Source of the DNA: Scleroderma bovista
Taxonomy: Eukaryota > Basidiomycota > Agaricomycetes > Boletales > Sclerodermataceae
DNA length: 64,000 bases
Assembly (NCBI GenBank): GCA_037178675.1
Contig: JAYMGJ010000085.1
Coordinates: forward strand, 21,616-85,615
Direction: 5' to 3'
Below, in pieces: positions 50,647 to 61,340 of the stretch; within the stretch, counting starts at the first letter, position 1, and every line of letters begins with the position of its first letter. The notes below the pieces were generated by a model. That model was not told where the DNA came from. It saw only the letters and a program-made list of their open reading frames with translations, and ran no database searches. The translations under genes and the position numbers were made by a program.

Positions 50647-51160
50647 GTTGTAGCAACTACCGGTGTACTTGCACGACCCCCTTTCCCAAAGTCAGGGTGC
50701 CAACACCGCTAGCCTTCCGATCCTCAATCCAAGATTATTATGGTTGTCTAATAAATCGATCGTCATTTTCTATGCTTATAGGAGTTATTGTTCGGGTTAT
50801 CTCGGTTGTTCGCTATTTCGTCTCAGCACATGGATTTTCGGTATACTATTTATCATTCATACTTGGTTCTGTATACATTTCCTTACTGCTGTCCTTACAA
50901 TAATTCCGGCTGATATAGGCCTTGTAAATATTGTGTTCTTACTCGTTTGTCTGCTCTGCGTCTCGTCTTATGTATGCCTACTAATAGATTAGAACATGGA
51001 CACTTAATCATCACTCTGTTTGCCAATCTGCATTCCTCCAAAGCACGTCGGCATTTATAGTGATGTATACCTATAGTATGATTGTGGGTTTGAAAGCAAG
51101 ATATTCTACTAGTCTCCCATGGCTGAGACGCACCCCCGCTACCTCAGAAAACCTTGTTCA
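50647..51160. other. intergenic between convergent genes
   Basis: T-rich 3' flanking sequence between the Myb/C2H2 and SGT2 stops, presumably both 3' UTRs. No gene or repeat was seen. Confidence 0.6.
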
Positions 51161-52492
51161 TCAACGGGATGCACCTCCGGCTCCGAATTGGCTTGCTCTG
51201 CAAGACGCAGATAAAGGGATTACGACATCGAAGAATGGGAGATTACTTACAAGTCGCGCATCGTGGGATCAGACATGAGCTCTTCCATCGAGGGAAGGTT
51301 ACCGCCGTTCTGAGAGCGATTCATCTACCGATCAAGGTCAGCGACAGAGAACGCAGAGTGGATCGCGAGCACGCGGGCCAGCCAGGAAGTCCTTGAGGAG
51401 AAATGAAATCCGGTGGGGGAATACACGTACCATATTCGCCAGGGCTGGATTAGACATGAGCCGCTCCAAACCGCCATTCGCCATGAGCTGCTGCGCCATT
51501 TGCATCATCATGGGGTTGTTCATCAGACTCGCGAGGTCAGGCGTCCCACCAGCCCCCGGTCTACCTGCACCAGCGCCACCCATATTTCCGAACATGTTTG
51601 CGAGACTAGACAAATCGGGTACAGCACCGGCGCCTGGACCACGCGCCGAACCCATTGGGGGTGAGGTCGATCGCAATTGATCTTCGGGGATAAGAGGTGG
51701 AGGTGAGTCGTCCTCGTCTGCAGATACGCGTTCGAGGGCGGATTTGAGCCCCGATTTGAGGTTGTCGTTCTTGGGATCGAGTTCGACGCCCTTTTTGTAG
51801 GCATCTGCTGCGGCACGATAGTTTCCGAGGGCATAGTGTGCATGACTGGGAGGGCGAAGCGTAACAGTCAGAAGGGTAAATAATAACGGCAAGATACACA
51901 CCCCAATCTCGAATAGCCCTTGACAAAACCCAGATCGACCTCGATCGCTTTCTCGGAGTCAATCACGGCAGCAGAATGGTCACCCTTGCTTGAGTGTGCA
52001 GCAGCGCGGTTGGAGTAGTAAACTGGGTTAGTCGGATCGAACGAAATAGCGTTCGTGTAAGCGTCGATCGCGGCGGTGAAATCTTTTGAAGACATGTGTT
52101 TATTTCCGGTCAATTTGTGAGACTCAGCTTTTGCTTTGGCATCTGCAGAGGGGGGTGCCGATTTCACTGCAGAGGAGCCCAATGATGTGGCGGAGGTGGT
52201 AGTCGAGGGGGAGACCCTGTCCCTCGTCTTGAGAAAGACATCGAAGATAGTCTGCAAGGTAGCAGGTTTGATGCTGAGTTGTGCACGCTGCTTGTCATCC
52301 GAAGGATCGACGCCAAATGCCTCGCCGATGCATTGGACTACGTATGGATGAGCGATGGACTGTGCAGGGAAAGGATGACGCACTGGCGACTTCCAAGCTT
52401 TCCCTGTCGTCCTGCTTGACGGTTCCGTCCTCGATGGACTTGTTGAGGAAATCGATGATGGAGAGTACTAGCTGCTGTTTTTTGTCAATCAT
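51161..52492 (-). CDS. SGT2: SGT2, small glutamine-rich TPR co-chaperone
   Basis: Co-chaperone that passes tail-anchored membrane proteins to the GET pathway. It starts MIDKKQQLVLSIIDFLNKSI at 52492. The N-terminal dimerisation domain continues IGEAFGVDPSDDKQRAQLSI. Three TPRs follow: AESHKLTGNKHMSSKDFTAA with AISFDPTNPVYYSNRAAAHS, then HSAAVIDSEKAIEVDLGFVK, then HYALGNYRAAADAYKKGVEL with DPKNDNL. The C-terminal Met/Gln/Gly-rich region has NNPMMMQMAQQLMANGGLER and NLPSMEELMSDPTMRDL. A last intron with donor GTAAGT at about 51253 adds ASQFGAGGASR and places the stop at 51161 rather than immediately after RDL. Four introns are inferred. It is divergent from PRP19 with only 77 bp between start codons. 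Confidence 0.94.
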
Positions 52493-52569
52493 GTCAGAAA
52501 TCTGAGAGTCAATGACGCAAACAACAAACAACAACCGCGTTGAACGACGACGCCAACCACGACGACGAA
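52493..52569. promoter_or_regulatory. 77-bp bidirectional SGT2/PRP19 start region
   Basis: Only 77 bp separate the inferred start codons of SGT2 (minus) and PRP19 (plus), so both 5' UTRs and the core promoters must share or overlap this stretch and the adjoining coding sequence. No TATA box was evident. A CAA/GAC-rich run lies in the middle. Confidence 0.6.
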
Positions 52570-54215
52570 ATGTTCTTCTGCGGTATATCGGGTGAGCCTC
52601 CTCAGGATGCCGTCGTCTCTGCCAAGTCTGGCCACATCTACGAACGTCGTCTCATCCTCAAATATATCAACGACAATGGCACTGATCCCCTCACTGGCGA
52701 AAAGCTGGAAGAGTCTGATCTCTTGACCATAAAAGCCGGTGCGTCTCTTGAGTCACACACGTTGAATGCGCTGACACCTCGTTCCAGACCCAAAGGCAGC
52801 CCCGCCTCGGCCCCCAGCAGCCTCATCCATTCCCGTTCTCTTGCAAACCCTTCAAAATGAATGGGACGCGCTCGTCCTGGAGACCTTTGCTCTCAAACAA
52901 CAATACAATAACACTCGACAAGAACTTAGTTACGCCCTCTACGCTCAAGATGCCGCGAGCAGAGTAATTGCACGCCTCATTCGAGAACGTGATGCTGCGA
53001 GAGAGTACGTCCCAAAAAGCTTGTCACGTTTGAACCCTTTCTTACTGAGTTTTATGATACAGAGCACTCGCGAACGTGAAGGCTTCCATGAATGTAGCGT
53101 CTGCCTCCACAAACAGTGGAGATGTCGAAATGGCCGAAGAGGATGACACAGCAGGAGCACCACAAGAAGGCGCCCTCCCAAAAGATATTATCGATGAGAT
53201 TGACAGGACTCAGCAGTCTTTGTCTGTTACCCGCAAAAAGCGCAAGATCCCTTCGGGGTACACCTCCCCTGCCGACGTGAAAAATTTCACGACAAAACAC
53301 ACTATTTCCTCTCTCCACTCGCCATCTCCAGCTGGGATGACCTCAATCGCGCTCTCGCGGCTTAGTCCAGGCCAGTTCCTTACAGGTGGCAATGACAAGG
53401 TCGTCCAGCTTTATGACCGTGGAACGGACAAAGTATTAGCCTCCCTTAAAGGGCATACCAAGCGTGTCAACCACGTCGCCTTCTGCGAGCGCGACGGAGA
53501 GCCGACTCTTGTGCTTTCTGCAGGCGCAGACAAGACTGCCAAGGTGTGGGCACATGACGTTGCTTCTGGGGAATATCAACCACGTGCTACAATCCGTACT
53601 CACAAAAGCGACCTCACGGGCCTCGCCGTGCATCCGACATCGACGCTTGTCGCGCTGTCGTCCCTCGATAGGACGTACTCGCTCCACGAACTTTCTGGAT
53701 TTACACAAGTGTACCATTCTGCCGCATTCGAAGACCCGTTCACCGCACTCAGCATCCACCCCGACGGGGCATTGTTGGCACTTGGCACGCCAACGTCTAA
53801 GATCCAGATTTGCGACGTCCGCACAGGCAGCATTGCTGCCAACATCTCACCTCCAGAGAGTGCTACTGGCCCATTCACAATCAACACGCTCTCGTTCTCT
53901 GAAAACGGGTACCATCTCCTTGCACCCGATAGCTTGTCGTCCGTCGCCATCTGGGACCTGCGCAAGATGAAGGTGGCACATTCAATTGCATTGGGCGACT
54001 CCTTTAAGGTCAACAGAGTCTTGTATGACTGGAGTGCGCAGTATCTGGGTGTGGCAGGCAACGAGGGCATTCGGGTGTACGCACACAAGACCTGGGAGGA
54101 GCTCGCAAGATTTGATGATTTGACCGAAGTGACGGACATATCGTTTGGAGAGCAGGGGAAGGAACTCTGGACCACGAGCGGCAGGGAAGTCAAGATTTTG
54201 GGCCTGCTAGAGTAG
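52570..54215 (+). CDS. PRP19: Pre-mRNA-processing factor 19 (Prp19 U-box E3 ligase)
   Basis: Core subunit of the NineTeen complex; U-box ubiquitin ligase active in spliceosome activation. It starts [20 protein letters not shown] at 52570 and continues through the U-box [20 protein letters not shown] and LTGEKL. An intron at about 52739-52788 joins [20 protein letters not shown] to [20 protein letters not shown], the tetramerising coiled coil. A second intron (about 53006-53062) precedes ALANVKASM. The C-terminal WD40 propeller starts near [20 protein letters not shown] and includes [50 protein letters not shown] and [20 protein letters not shown], ending LGLLE. Length and order match the family throughout. 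A 14-nt T tract directly follows the stop. Confidence 0.96.
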
Positions 54216-55773
54216 TTTTTTTTTTTTTTTCATTGTTAAATTTTACTCCGCAATGATCTAGTGTGTAACCGATCAACTTGTTCGCTAAATGAGATGGATG
54301 CTTTTGGCCCGAGTTTGTTGGTCGGTCTTCGTTCAGCAAGACTCCGCCGAGTCCCAGAGAGCGTTGGGGCAGCGATGGAAACTTCAGCTTGGCCTGTCTG
54401 AGGATAAAGGTGACTGAAGTTTGCTATCTAAGTTACACAATATAAAATCTACTTCAGTCTCTAACCTCGTCACGGTAGTCGGCCGTAATCTTATTTCAAT
54501 TCTGTGCTTGCAAGATGAAGGCCCTTGAACCGCCCAACATCCTTGCTGTCACCGGAGCCAGAGAGCAACTTACCAGCACCTTGATAGACGCACTTCGTCA
54601 CATAGATCATCACAACCTCCCCTTCTCCCGCTCCTTTGCTCATACCCATTCCACTCGTTTTCGATACTTATACCTCAATGAATACTACGGGCCCACACTG
54701 TATTATTTTCATAACTTCAATCCTACTCGGGAAGTGCCGACTGTGTCGGCGCAGACCTTGCTTGATACTTGCAGGACACATGCAATAGTAGGTGGACAAA
54801 CGAGCACTTAGGATAATGGTCGCATCAATCAACACCTCCCATTGCTGTGGTTTCCCCACTCTTTGTCGCCATCATGCCTCATCGTCGTTGTCGTATCACC
54901 GTGGCATGCCATTGGCCACACACGTCACTTCGTCGTACCCAATGTAGATAGATTCATACTCTGTATCTCGCACCATGTCTGTATTCCGCTGTTGTACATA
55001 CTGTAGTTCCCTTGCTCTCCAAGCAAGGGTTCTGGGATGACCTTATATTGTGAGAACCTCCCAACTTTGAAAGTGTTCCCTTTTCTGGATGAGCATGAGA
55101 AATATGAAATTCTCCCTTGGATGTGTCCTATTACACCTTGTTTGGCGCCTCTCTATCGAGCTCTCTCGTCCTCGCCATCTCCTTCCCTTCAGTTTCGCTG
55201 CCACCCTCTTCCATTTCTTCCCCATTGCTCCTTCGTCTCCATGTTGAGTTCTTTTAATCGATCATCTTCGGCAAGTAGTTGCGAGCTATGTGATGCTTGG
55301 AATACTTTGGCATTGAAATCCCTCAGCAGTCATATGGTTGATTTCCCTGAACTGCACGAGAGCGCAACATAGAGGTTGAACAGGCTAAGGCCCCCTGTAG
55401 GTGGTGTTGCTATATCCACCACAATGCATGGGACTGTTTAACCTTGTGATTGATAGTCCATGAATGTGCATCAGGAAAAACCTTTTGCTATGTAGCATAG
55501 CCACTAAGGTACCAAGCCTATTAGAGGCTTGATCGTAATATATCACATCAGGCATTCGATATGGAGCGCTAGTATCAAGCTGTCACCATGTGACAGATAG
55601 CTCAGGGCTGCCACTATTGCTGACAGCATTGTCCCGATAGCTCTCCATAGTCTTTGTAGCCCAGGTTCACGCTATGTGTCCTCGAGAGTCTAGGTAGTCT
55701 ACATTGCTGGCCTTACATTACTATTTACTTAACAAGACACAAGCACTTGACTATGATTGGAGCAACAGAAAGA
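54216..55773. other. 1.6 kb, start of the repeat-rich region
   Basis: Begins with an oligo-T run after PRP19. Apart from the doubtful frame at 54515-54811 I see no gene. The stretch at 55040-55370 has weakly protein-like frames on both strands (for example QLLAEDDRLKELN on the minus strand) that could be transposon debris. Confidence 0.4.
54515..54811 (+). CDS. hypothetical open reading frame, 98 codons
   Basis: Starts MKALEPPNILAVTGAREQLT, followed by YLYLNEYYGPTLYYFHNFNP and ending GGQTST. No family is recognised. Spacing to PRP19 (300 bp) allows a separate gene or an exon of one. Composition is plausible for protein but the evidence is only an open frame, so confidence is low. Confidence 0.2.
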   Translation: MKALEPPNILAVTGAREQLTSTLIDALRHIDHHNLPFSRSFAHTHSTRFRYLYLNEYYGPTLYYFHNFNPTREVPTVSAQTLLDTCRTHAIVGGQTST

Positions 55774-56990
55774 CTAATCACTTAAGGCCACAAATGTATC
55801 TAAGTCAATGTAGGAGTTAATGTGAAAGGCGCTCGCCATCTCCAGCATGTTATCAGACGTCCAATCTGAACCAATTTTCCTTCCGCACTGGGCTTGAAGA
55901 TGACAAGGGCACGCGATGCGATCAATGCTGATCACTGACACATTGCGCCGGTGGTTGCGTGTCGAACAGGTGACAATAAACTGGCCAGATATCGGATCGC
56001 GGCGATGGAGTGATGTGAACCATTCAACATATGCCAGCGGGTGCAGGTAAAGGCCAAGGTGATCCGGAAGCTTGAAAATGAGACGCACTTGCGCAACATG
56101 GATCACTGAAATGTTTGTCAGTGCACACTGGCCGCATTGACGAGGCCGGATACATACCATCAGGCCCCCAAAACTCTCCCTGCTGATGTCCTTCGTCCCA
56201 CACAAACACAGTATTGAATCTTGTGGGGGACTCAGCCTTGCGTCCACAAGTGGCGACCTTCAGCTTGGCACGAATCTTCTGCCAGCTACGGTCGTGTCTG
56301 GTAACCACACTAGGTCCACTTGCGACATATAGTTGATTGAACACGTCGAATTCATCTGATTCTTTGGGGAATACAACTGAGTCTTGAGTCGTGTGGGAGT
56401 CGAGAAAATGCTTGAGTGCCACAAGGAAGTCAGGCACCTTGTAGTTGCTGTGTATTTGCTGAACGGACACCCCACACCGAGAAGGGGATTTTGCCACTTT
56501 GTAGTGGGCTTTCGCTGGCACAAGGACCACCTTCAATAACTAGCACGAATGCAGCAAATACTACATACCTAAGAGCTGCCGCACAGCAAGATGATCCAAG
56601 GCGTCCTCACCCAGATGGACATCCTCCTCAGAGTCTGTTTCTGAACCATCCATCCCTCTGCCCAAGCTTCCAAGGATGGCGTCCATGCTTGCAGACCTCT
56701 TAAGTTGCCTCCAGGTGTGGTAAGCGGTCTTGTGATGTATGGCCTCTTGGTGTTGAAGCCACAAGGCCATTTGTTCGACGTAATCATGTTTGTTGCTGGC
56801 TCGGTAGGCGTCCTTAGCATAGTCGATGTGGAGGCGTTCAGGGTATTCAGTGTTGTATCCATCAGCGCTGCCGAGGGCTCAGATAGAGGATACGTAGTGC
56901 ATGAGGGAGTGGATCTTGGGAACGTTGAAATGGTCGCGTATGCTGAGCGTCATGAGGATGTCTTTATGCGCATGGAATGAGCCCATGCAC
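55774..56990 (-). pseudogene. Plavaka-type (CACTA) transposase C-terminal remnant, in-frame stop
   Basis: Reads continuously over three exons on the minus strand. The first has FNVPKIHSLMHYVSSI, a TGA at 56879-56881, ALGSADGYNTEYPERLHIDY and AKDAYRASNKHDYVEQM with LWLQHQEAIHHKTAYHTWRQ. Introns at about 56537-56572 and 56112-56159 join in phase to VVLVPAKAHYKVAKSPS and then to VIHVAQVRLIFKLPDHLG, LAYVEWFTSLHRRDPISGQF and CPCHLQAQCGRKIGSDW. The YNTE-ERLHIDYAK-AYRASN and late AYVEWF segments are characteristic of basidiomycete Plavaka transposases (DUF6830-like end). The N-terminal catalytic part is not found to the right, so the copy is truncated as well as stopped. The family call is from recalled motif similarity. 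Confidence 0.85.
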
Positions 56991-57299
56991 CTGGGTAGGC
57001 CGTGTTATACGGTCAGCGGACGATGACAATCGGCCGTGCTACACGGGCTGGCGGAAGTGAGGCTTATGACTAGAGCTTTGCCGTATCACAGGGGTCAGCC
57101 CCCGACAGCATTGTCACCAAGTGACAATGGTGGGCCCATGGCTCTGTTGTCATCGCGGGGTAGGGTGAAAGTCTTAAGCCAGACAAATGGGTGTCGTCAT
57201 GAAAATACTCAGGCTCAGAGGAGTAGCATACCAATAGAATAAGTGAGCCAGTACGCAATGGAGGCAGTGTGGTGAAATCTGACGGCAGCAATAACACCA

Positions 57300-57480
57300 T
57301 AGTGAGCCGGTCAATCAGCATTGCGGCATGGTCAACAGTGCGGCAAAGTCAACACTCCGGCATGTTCAACGAGATGATGTGCCGATGAGATGTTGTGCCG
57401 CTGATATGCAGTGCCGCTGATATGTGGTGCCGACGATATGTGGTGCCGGGTGTTATGTGTCGGCCGCATCTATTGCTGCA
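57300..57480. repeat. short interspersed array of GTGCCG / CGGCA-TCAAC units (left)
   Basis: Units such as GCGGCAAAGTCAACACTCC and CGGCATGTTCAACG are followed by several GTGCCG(C/A)(T/C)GATATG copies. The same unit type reappears at 61150-61340 beyond the TET/JBP remnant, suggesting the two arrays are subterminal repeats of one element. Confidence 0.5.
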
Positions 57481-57599
57481 TCAATTTAGTGCCGACGGTT
57501 CCTCATGCCGGATCTTGGCCTAACGGTAGTTACTTAACACTATATGCATGGCGATACATCTATATAGAGGACATAGTATCTAGGGCCTAATGGGTATAC

Positions 57600-58250
57600 A
57601 GGGAGATCAACTTTGTGGCCCAACGCACTCAATGGGACACCTATCCACATGCCTTCCCAACTATATAGTTGTTCCCGCATTGAGGGCTTGTTTAATCCTC
57701 TGGGACACCCCATTCATGGCTTGTCACTTTAAAATGTACTTGCAAGGTTTGCCTGCATAGCTAGATAACACCTCTGCTAGGGCCTGCCCAATGCTATGGG
57801 ATACCATGGCCATTGCCTGTCAGACTGAGCTGGGCGCACTGACTATAAATGATGCTGTCTCCAGGGCTTGCCCAGAGTTATGGGACACCACACCTGTGGC
57901 TAGCACCCCTTAAAGGTACAGTCTCTGCACAGCCCATTGGAATGCAAGGGACAATAGTTCCATGGCCCTTTGGTAAGAAAGGGACTCTGTTGTTACAGCC
58001 TGATCAAAGCCTGAAACACACTATTCCTCTGGCCTGCCAACAGAAATGGCAAACCATATTTAGGGCCTGATGCAAAGCACGGGACACTGGCACTGCAGCC
58101 CTCCTACTCACTCCTATTTGTTGGGCTCTATAATAGAATAGAGAACACTATATCCAGGGCCTCCTGCTCATATAGATGATATGGCACCTGGGGCTGTTAT
58201 GTAATCATGGGACACCATCATATGGGGCTTGACACATTGTGTGACACCAC
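57600..58250. repeat. degenerate tandem repeat with GGGACACCA core
   Basis: About eight loosely spaced copies of a unit containing GGGCCTG or GGGCTTG followed by (A/T)TGGGACACC and a variable part, for example near 57633, 57700, 57797, 57881, 58077 and 58209. Spacing varies roughly from 65 to 130 bp. There is no coding potential, and composition changes at about 58260 into GC-rich simple sequence with many TGCTGC and GCCGC runs. Confidence 0.5.
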
Positions 58251-58772
58251 TTTAGCGGCGTGCCTTGGGAACTGCAGGAGGCGGGGCCTACTCTGCTACT
58301 TCTAGCCCCTTGGCCGCAATTCCATGGCTACCCTGCTGCTTTGGCTGCCATGCTGCTAACAGTCCTTCGGCAGCAGCGGCTATCCCTGGTTCTCTGGCCG
58401 CATTGCTGTGGCATACCTTTCTTTTGCCGTGATACCGCAGCTGTACTTGTCATAGTGGAGGCCACCACTGCCGCCCGGCCATGATTGGTTACAGCCATCA
58501 CAGCTGCAAACTTGATGACCGGCATAAGGTATCAACTTGCGGCACCCATTGTATTGGAAGATGCGGACGACACCTCCACCCAGACATGTGCTATTCCCAT
58601 TCATGCCGATGTGTTCCCTGTGTGATTTCTGCCTCATTGTTAACCTGGCCGGGTGTTGCAGCTGCAGCTCAGACTTTGGCCGGCAACATTATATCACATG
58701 TGTCGCTTTGGCCGATATTTGATTAACCAATTATTGTTGTGATGAACATATATGTAGGTATTCATACAATGT

Positions 58773-59556
58773 TTACCTACCACCCAAATACTCCTCCCAT
58801 TTCTGCCGCAATGCATTTGGTGCACGGGTTAGCATCTCAATGTCCTCCATCCTTTTTGCACAACGCTGCATCACCTCTATATGATATTTGAGGGCATTGT
58901 CCGAGCTCCGCAACATATTGTCGCAGAAGTACCGTGCATTTGACAAGGCCTCATCGGAGGTATACCCAACGGTGAGTAGAATGGTGACCTTTCTATCAGC
59001 AACCTTGGAAAAGCTTTAGTATCTAACACAACACGAATAAGGGAGCATACCAGGTCCAGCGGAAAGAATGCCTCTGCCTCCGATACCATGTCCCGCAGCG
59101 GCCGCATGCTGTACCCTGCCGTACATGGGCCGTGGCCATTTACCCACCATGAGTTTGCCACTTGAAGCGTACTTGGAACCTGGACTTCGGCAGCCTTCGC
59201 ATGATAGACGTTCAACTGTCGCATTGCCGCATACAGTCTTGCCGGTGGCAGATCTTCTAGTACGACCATTCTGTGCACCCTGCTCGCCATCATTGGCAAT
59301 ATCATCTTCGCACCCATAGCTGGCATGCGGCAAGCACACATTCTAAATTTGCCTGGGGGCTCATGAGTGTGTTAATCAAATGTAATCATTCTCCACTTAC
59401 CACTTCCGTTTGTACGTTTGCATACCATTCAGCTGTGGCCAGCATCCCCTCAGGCAGTTGTTGAACCGCGTGCACCATCCATCGAAAGCGGACTCCAACG
59501 TATTGCAATACCATGGACAGTTCGCAGGTTTCGCGCAGTTCGGATGTGGTATTCAT
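58773..59556 (-). CDS. unknown protein carried in the repeat block
   Basis: Starts MNTTSELRETCELSMVLQYV at 59556, then FRWMVHAVQQLPEGMLATAE and a GTAAGT donor at 59400. The second part reads ILPMMASRVHRMVVLEDLPP, YAAMRQLNVYHAKAAEVQVP, NSWWVNGHGPCTAGYSMRPL and AEAFFPLDL. An intron at about 58988-59055 joins in phase to VADRKVTILLTVGYTSDEAL, CDNMLRSSDNALKYHIEVMQ and WEEYLGGR. The first junction (acceptor TTTAG near 59343) does not join in the frame used downstream, so either another splice is used or there is an indel. The sequence is protein-like throughout but I recognise no family. Its position suggests it belongs to the mobile element. Confidence 0.45.
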
Positions 59557-60119
59557 GATTGATGGTGTGATGGCCGATTCGCCCTAAGCCTTATAACATT
59601 CAGGCAATCAATGTTCTCACGGTCCACATGTCACCTGATGCATAATTACCACATTGTGCAACTGGGCATGTGTTGTTTCGCACCGGCCAATCGCCGATCA
59701 GCCGATCTAGCCGAGAATGGAATGTGTTGCATTGCTGTTTGCAAACAGATGTCCGCAGGTTGCCGCACATCCCCCACTAAAATTTTTACTCCCCACATTG
59801 TCAAAAGTTGTCTTGTATCCAATGGCCGGTGCAAATGTCGTGCCATCCAACTATACTTTGTCTGACATGATGGCATCATATATGTGGCGCCGCTTCCTGA
59901 ATGAAGCATTCCCAGACTTAATTCCCCCACCCCGGAACACTTCTGTCCCTGCCGGTGGACGCAACTGTAGCCATGAACCAAATTGTATCCACCATCACAC
60001 AGGCATACCATAATCGGAGTGAGCCAATTCTTTTATAGTTCTATTATCCCTTACTTGATATCCGCTGAAGTTTCGTGCGGCATTGACTTGATTAGGTTGT
60101 CTGAAAGCCTCGGACCAAT

Positions 60120-61056
60120 GCAATCCGGCACAAATGAGCAACAGGAGATTAGGGTCCTCCGTAGACATCCTTCCTCTTTTGACTGGGACCCTTTCCCGGC
60201 CCACCATTATTCTGGGAGAAGGTGACACAATTGCATTGTGGTATCTTCCCGGAGCTCTAGCTCCCTGCATCCAAGTACGGTATCATTCCACTCTCATTGT
60301 CCACTGTTGAGGCTTTGTTTCTAGGAGCACATCGCGGCATCCATCGATTCACTTGCAGATCCACTGGAAGAGAGTATTACTAATCAATCATGGCATACAA
60401 CACACCAGTATTTCAAGGATGACGTGGATATTTTCGGGTGCTTGGAATTCTCTCTGGCACGGCACATGCTCGGCCATTCTGTGAGTACCTTGTTCTTTTG
60501 ACAATGCACTTGTTTGATCTTCTGCTAGACCCCCAATGACATTCCGGGGGTGTCCAAGGCTTTGGCCGGTCCTACGGGCTATCAATGGAGCAAGGATATA
60601 TGTCTTCCGTCGGCAATACTTTCAGGTGTTCTTTCTATTATCCATCTGCCTCTATACCATGCCGGCCACCTTGCCATGCAACACTTGACTGACTGGGCGA
60701 CCGGCCATGATCCCGGAATGCTGGCGGCACTTGAAAATTGGTCCACTGTCTTCACCAATATCTCGCTAATTGTCAATCGAAGTACCCCCCTCCACAGGGA
60801 CCCACACTCTCGAGCAGATTAGTATGACATGCTAGTCAGTGTCGGTAATTATGATGATTGTGCACTGCACATTCCCAGTCTTGGGATTCAGGTATTGTAC
60901 AATCCCGGCACTGTCGTTGCATTTTCCGGCCGGCTCTTTCGGCACGGCGTCAACGAGGTTGACGGAGCGAGGTGCTGTTTGGGCATATTATATGAGGATA
61001 ATATTCACCATTGGTTGAGGGTGCCACGGCCTCTTGATTGGGGTGACGCCAGATAA
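60120..61056 (+). pseudogene. TET/JBP-family 2OG-Fe(II) dioxygenase, cut by one in-frame TAG
   Basis: Basidiomycetes carry large families of TET/JBP oxygenases, related to enzymes that oxidise 5-methylcytosine or thymine, often associated with KDZ transposons. Here RPTIILGEGDTIALWYLPGA (about 60200) is followed across an intron by SWHTTHQYFKDDVDIFGCLE. After an intron near 60480-60530 comes VSKALAGPTGYQWSKDICLP, MQHLTDWATGHDPGMLAALE and NRSTPLHRDPHSRAD, where the iron-binding H-x-D is at 60793-60801. A TAG stop at 60820-60822 interrupts; the same frame resumes YDMLVSVGNYDDCAL and contains PGTVVAFSGRLFRHGVNEVD (distal His at 60943-60945) and the Arg of DGARCCLGILY, ending at 61056. A Trp codon is usual where the TAG lies (recalled, not aligned). 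The N-terminal limit is unclear; frames at 59717-60013 may belong to it. Confidence 0.75.
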
Positions 61057-61149
61057 TGTCCGCAATGCACTGGTGAAGCATTGAATAATTAGCTTCCTGA
61101 TATGATTGTTTGTTGTACTAAAATGTAATTCTGATGGTATGTAGTCCAA

Positions 61150-61340
61150 ATTTTGTTGCCGATGGGATGTAGTGCCGCTCGGCGAGCCCAAAGTCGATTC
61201 TGGCATGATCACAATGATCCGGCCTGGTCAAGTGTAAACATTCAACAGGGCGGCACATTCATCATTCCGGCATAGTCAACACTTTCCGGCAGATTCAACA
61301 GTTCGGCACAATTATAATTCTGGCAGCGTGAACTAATCTA
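61150..61340. repeat. interspersed CGGCACA-TCAAC units (right of TET/JBP)
   Basis: Contains GGCGGCACATTCATCATTCC, CGGCATAGTCAACACTTTCC, CGGCAGATTCAACAGTT and CGGCACAATTATAATTCT, plus GTGCCGCTCGGC nearer the gene. These are the same unit types as at 57300-57480. They directly abut the inverted-repeat element starting at 61341. Confidence 0.5.

Noticed and set aside
56879..56881. TGA as a possible selenocysteine codon in the transposase
   Set aside because: Plavaka transposases are not selenoproteins and fungi of this group lack the pathway; a nonsense mutation is the simple explanation.
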